From NCBI GenBank assembly GCA_964648215.1, contig CAZYMF010000220.1:1-7675 (forward strand): a DNA stretch of 7,675 nt, read 5' to 3'. Of the stretch, positions 6,271 through 7,675 are shown one piece after another (the first letter of the stretch is position 1; every line of letters starts with the position of its first letter). A program made the translations under genes and the position numbers. The notes below the pieces were generated by a model. That model searched no databases and had not been told where the DNA came from. It saw nothing but the letters and a program-made list of their open reading frames with translations. The DNA is from CAZYMF01 sp964648215. Its GTDB lineage: Bacteria > Desulfobacterota > Binatia > HRBIN30 > JACQVA1.

Positions 6271-7146
6271 GTGTCCGCCGCCATGCCGATTCGCACGGGT
6301 TTCATCGGCCTCGGCAGCATTGGCAAGCCGATGGCGCGACGCCTTCTCGCGGGCGGTCTGGAGACCACGGTCTTCGACATCGACGCGGCAGCGGTCGACG
6401 AGCTCGTCGCCGCCGGCGCCCGGCCTGCCGGCTGCGCGCGCGAGGTGGCCGCCGCGGCCGACGTCGTCGGCGTGTGCGTGCGCGACGACGCCGATGTGCG
6501 CGCCGTCGTGTTCGGTCCCGACGGGATACTGGCGGGGGCCGCACCCGGGCTGGTGATCGCGATTCACAGCACGATCCTGCCGCGCACCGTCTGCGAGGTC
6601 GGCGCGGCGGCCGCGGCGCGCGGCGTCGGGGTGATCGACGCCTGTGTCACCGGCGGGGTGGCCGGCGCGGAGCAAGGGCAGCTCACGTACATGGTCGGCG
6701 GTGACACGGCGCACCTCGAGCGCTGCCGGCCCGTGTTCGCCACCGGGGCCGAGAAGATCGTCCACACGGGCCCTCTCGGTACCGGCGCCGCCACCAAGCT
6801 GTGCAACAACCTGATGACCTATCTCGGCTTCCTGGCCGCCTTCGAGGCCACGCTGCTCGCACGCGGCGGCGGGCTGTCGCAGCAGGCGCTCGAGGAGGTC
6901 ACGCGCGCGAACGGCAACATGACCGACCAGATGCGCAGGTTCCTCGTGTTGCATCAGGCTCCCGCCGAGCAGCGCCACGATCCCGGATTCCAACAGATGC
7001 TGCTGAGCATCACCACCTTGGCCGAGAAGGACCTCGCGGTCACGCTCGCCTTCGCCCGCGAGCATGGCATCGCGCTTCCAGGCACCGCACTCTGCGCGCA
7101 GCTCATGGCGCGCGTGTACGGTCTCGACGACGACAACCGGCGATGA
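6271..7146 (+). CDS. Beta-hydroxyacid dehydrogenase (3-hydroxyisobutyrate dehydrogenase family)
   Basis: This 291-residue protein is typical in length for the family, which oxidises beta-hydroxy acids (or reduces the matching semialdehydes) with NAD(P). From the GTG start, the Rossmann motif is GFIGLGSIGKPMA (10-22). HSTILP lies at 99-104. The substrate-binding motif DACVTGG is at 123-129, a variant of DxPVSGG with cysteine in place of proline. GTGAATKLCNN (170-180) carries the catalytic K176 and N180. The all-helical C-terminal domain follows. Two starts are possible. GTG 6271 has AAGGTG ten bases upstream; ATG 6283 starts the protein at MPIRTGFIGLG with no nearby ribosome site but would suit a leaderless message. 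It is divergent from the P450 operon and is followed after 49 bp by the CMD-like gene. The substrate is unknown. Confidence 0.9.
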   Translation: MSAAMPIRTGFIGLGSIGKPMARRLLAGGLETTVFDIDAAAVDELVAAGARPAGCAREVAAAADVVGVCVRDDADVRAVVFGPDGILAGAAPGLVIAIHSTILPRTVCEVGAAAAARGVGVIDACVTGGVAGAEQGQLTYMVGGDTAHLERCRPVFATGAEKIVHTGPLGTGAATKLCNNLMTYLGFLAAFEATLLARGGGLSQQALEEVTRANGNMTDQMRRFLVLHQAPAEQRHDPGFQQMLLSITTLAEKDLAVTLAFAREHGIALPGTALCAQLMARVYGLDDDNRR

Positions 7147-7183
7147 GCGGCCCCGTCGCGCCGCGAGGCGCGCAACCAGCCGC

Positions 7184-7190
7184 AAGGAGA
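7184..7190 (+). promoter_or_regulatory. Ribosome binding site deciding the start of the CMD-like gene
   Basis: AAGGAGA lies five bases before ATG 7196. The frame is open upstream to 7064, but that part overlaps the preceding gene, and the first ATG (7191) is followed at once by a stop in its own frame. This site therefore picks 7196, or the adjacent in-frame GTG 7193. Confidence 0.75.
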
Positions 7191-7195
7191 ATGTG

Positions 7196-7555
7196 ATGTC
7201 GAGCTCGGAAAAGCGCCGACGCGGCCTCGCCAAATTTGCCGAGGTCATGCAGTTCACCCCGCCGGATCTTCCCGGCGACGCGTTCCTGGATGCCACCATC
7301 GAGCACCTCTTCGCCGATGTGTGGGCGCGCCCGGGGCTCGGCACCCGCGAGCGTCGGTTGGTGACCCTAAGCATTCTCATCTGCCTGGGAAACGAGCTCA
7401 CGTTGCGGCTGCATTTCGGCGCCGCGATGAAGAGCGGGGATCTCAGCGATCAGGAAATCGACGAGCTGATTCTCCACGTCGCCCACTACGGCGGCTGGCC
7501 GATGGCGGCCGTCGCCTCGCAGGTCGTGCGCCAGTTGCGCGCCGAGCGGACCTGA
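7196..7555 (+). CDS. Carboxymuconolactone decarboxylase-like protein (CMD/AhpD superfamily)
   Basis: This 119-residue, mostly helical protein matches the single-domain CMD family. The family pattern is clear: TRERRLVTLSILICLGNE (50-67), LRLHFGAAMKSGDLSDQEIDE (70-90, with H73), and LILHVAHYGGWPMA (91-104). The CxxC pair of AhpD peroxidases is absent and the only cysteine is C63, so thiol peroxidase chemistry is unlikely. The layout fits the 4-carboxymuconolactone decarboxylase branch, whose members also include lactone and ring-processing enzymes of unknown substrate. A strong Shine-Dalgarno precedes ATG 7196. It lies 49 bp after the beta-hydroxyacid dehydrogenase on the same strand and is probably co-transcribed with it. 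Family is confident; whether it decarboxylates a protocatechuate-pathway intermediate is not shown, since no other genes of that pathway are in view. Confidence 0.9.
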   Translation: MSSSEKRRRGLAKFAEVMQFTPPDLPGDAFLDATIEHLFADVWARPGLGTRERRLVTLSILICLGNELTLRLHFGAAMKSGDLSDQEIDELILHVAHYGGWPMAAVASQVVRQLRAERT

Positions 7556-7675
7556 GAAGCCTCCGCCTCGCAATCGCGCACGGCTCTCGTCTTCACGCTC
7601 CCGAACCACGCGGCGGCTGGGCTCCGGCTCGGTCAGGTGTTCGCCTTCCAATCGGCCACGAGCAACTCCATCGTG

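Noticed and set aside
6268..7401. Minus-strand frame of 377 aa opposite the dehydrogenase
   Set aside because: Antisense shadow of a gene with clear Rossmann and catalytic motifs; no recognisable domain.
7633..7675. Possible C-terminus of a minus-strand gene (TMELLVADWKANT then stop at 7635-7633)
   Set aside because: Only 13 codons before the window edge; plausible codons but no way to separate it from chance.

Overview
This is a high-GC bacterial window (sampled lines of the catabolic part are about 70-80% GC, with short intergenic gaps). It falls into two regions. Nothing in it fixes the taxon. The dense coupled operon, a type II tRNA-Leu without encoded CCA, the abundant toxin-antitoxin genes and the P450/SDR/ALDH content would fit an environmental high-GC lineage of the proteobacterial or deltaproteobacterial/Binatota kind, or an actinobacterium. 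That placement is inference only.

Region 1 (about 1-1990) is an accessory locus. A tRNA-Leu(CAG) gene at 183-266 has its own sigma70-like promoter. Its 3' end, from the T-loop to three bases past the gene, is repeated exactly (22 bp) at 1762-1783. This is the signature of an element integrated into a tRNA 3' end (attL/attR). The roughly 1.5 kb between the copies is visibly less GC-rich than the flank and holds only toxin-antitoxin material. On the + strand are an intact MntA-type nucleotidyltransferase antitoxin and the N-terminal half of its HepT (HEPN) toxin partner. On the - strand is an apparently intact antitoxin/ParE-RelE toxin pair with overlapping genes. No integrase is present. The right part (1578-1984) is non-coding and holds a perfect 20-bp palindrome, attR, hairpins and one copy of a 15-bp repeat.

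Region 2 (1985-7555) is a chromosomal-looking catabolic locus. Four minus-strand genes run P450 > SDR > SDR > aldehyde dehydrogenase. The first two junctions are 4-nt stop/start overlaps (GTGA, ATGA) and the last is a 19-nt gap, so they are very likely one operon. The logic reads as hydroxylation of an unactivated carbon, oxidation of the alcohol by short-chain dehydrogenases, and oxidation of an aldehyde to an acid. The substrate (terpenoid, steroid or alkyl-aromatic side chain) cannot be read from sequence, and no ferredoxin or ferredoxin reductase for the P450 is in the window. Divergently, across 57 bp, lie a beta-hydroxyacid dehydrogenase and a carboxymuconolactone-decarboxylase-like protein, probably co-transcribed. 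The last 120 bases hold nothing I can support.

The point most worth a second look is the small tRNA-bounded island that carries only toxin-antitoxin genes, one of them broken at its catalytic half. I do not see convincing evidence of a wholly new system.
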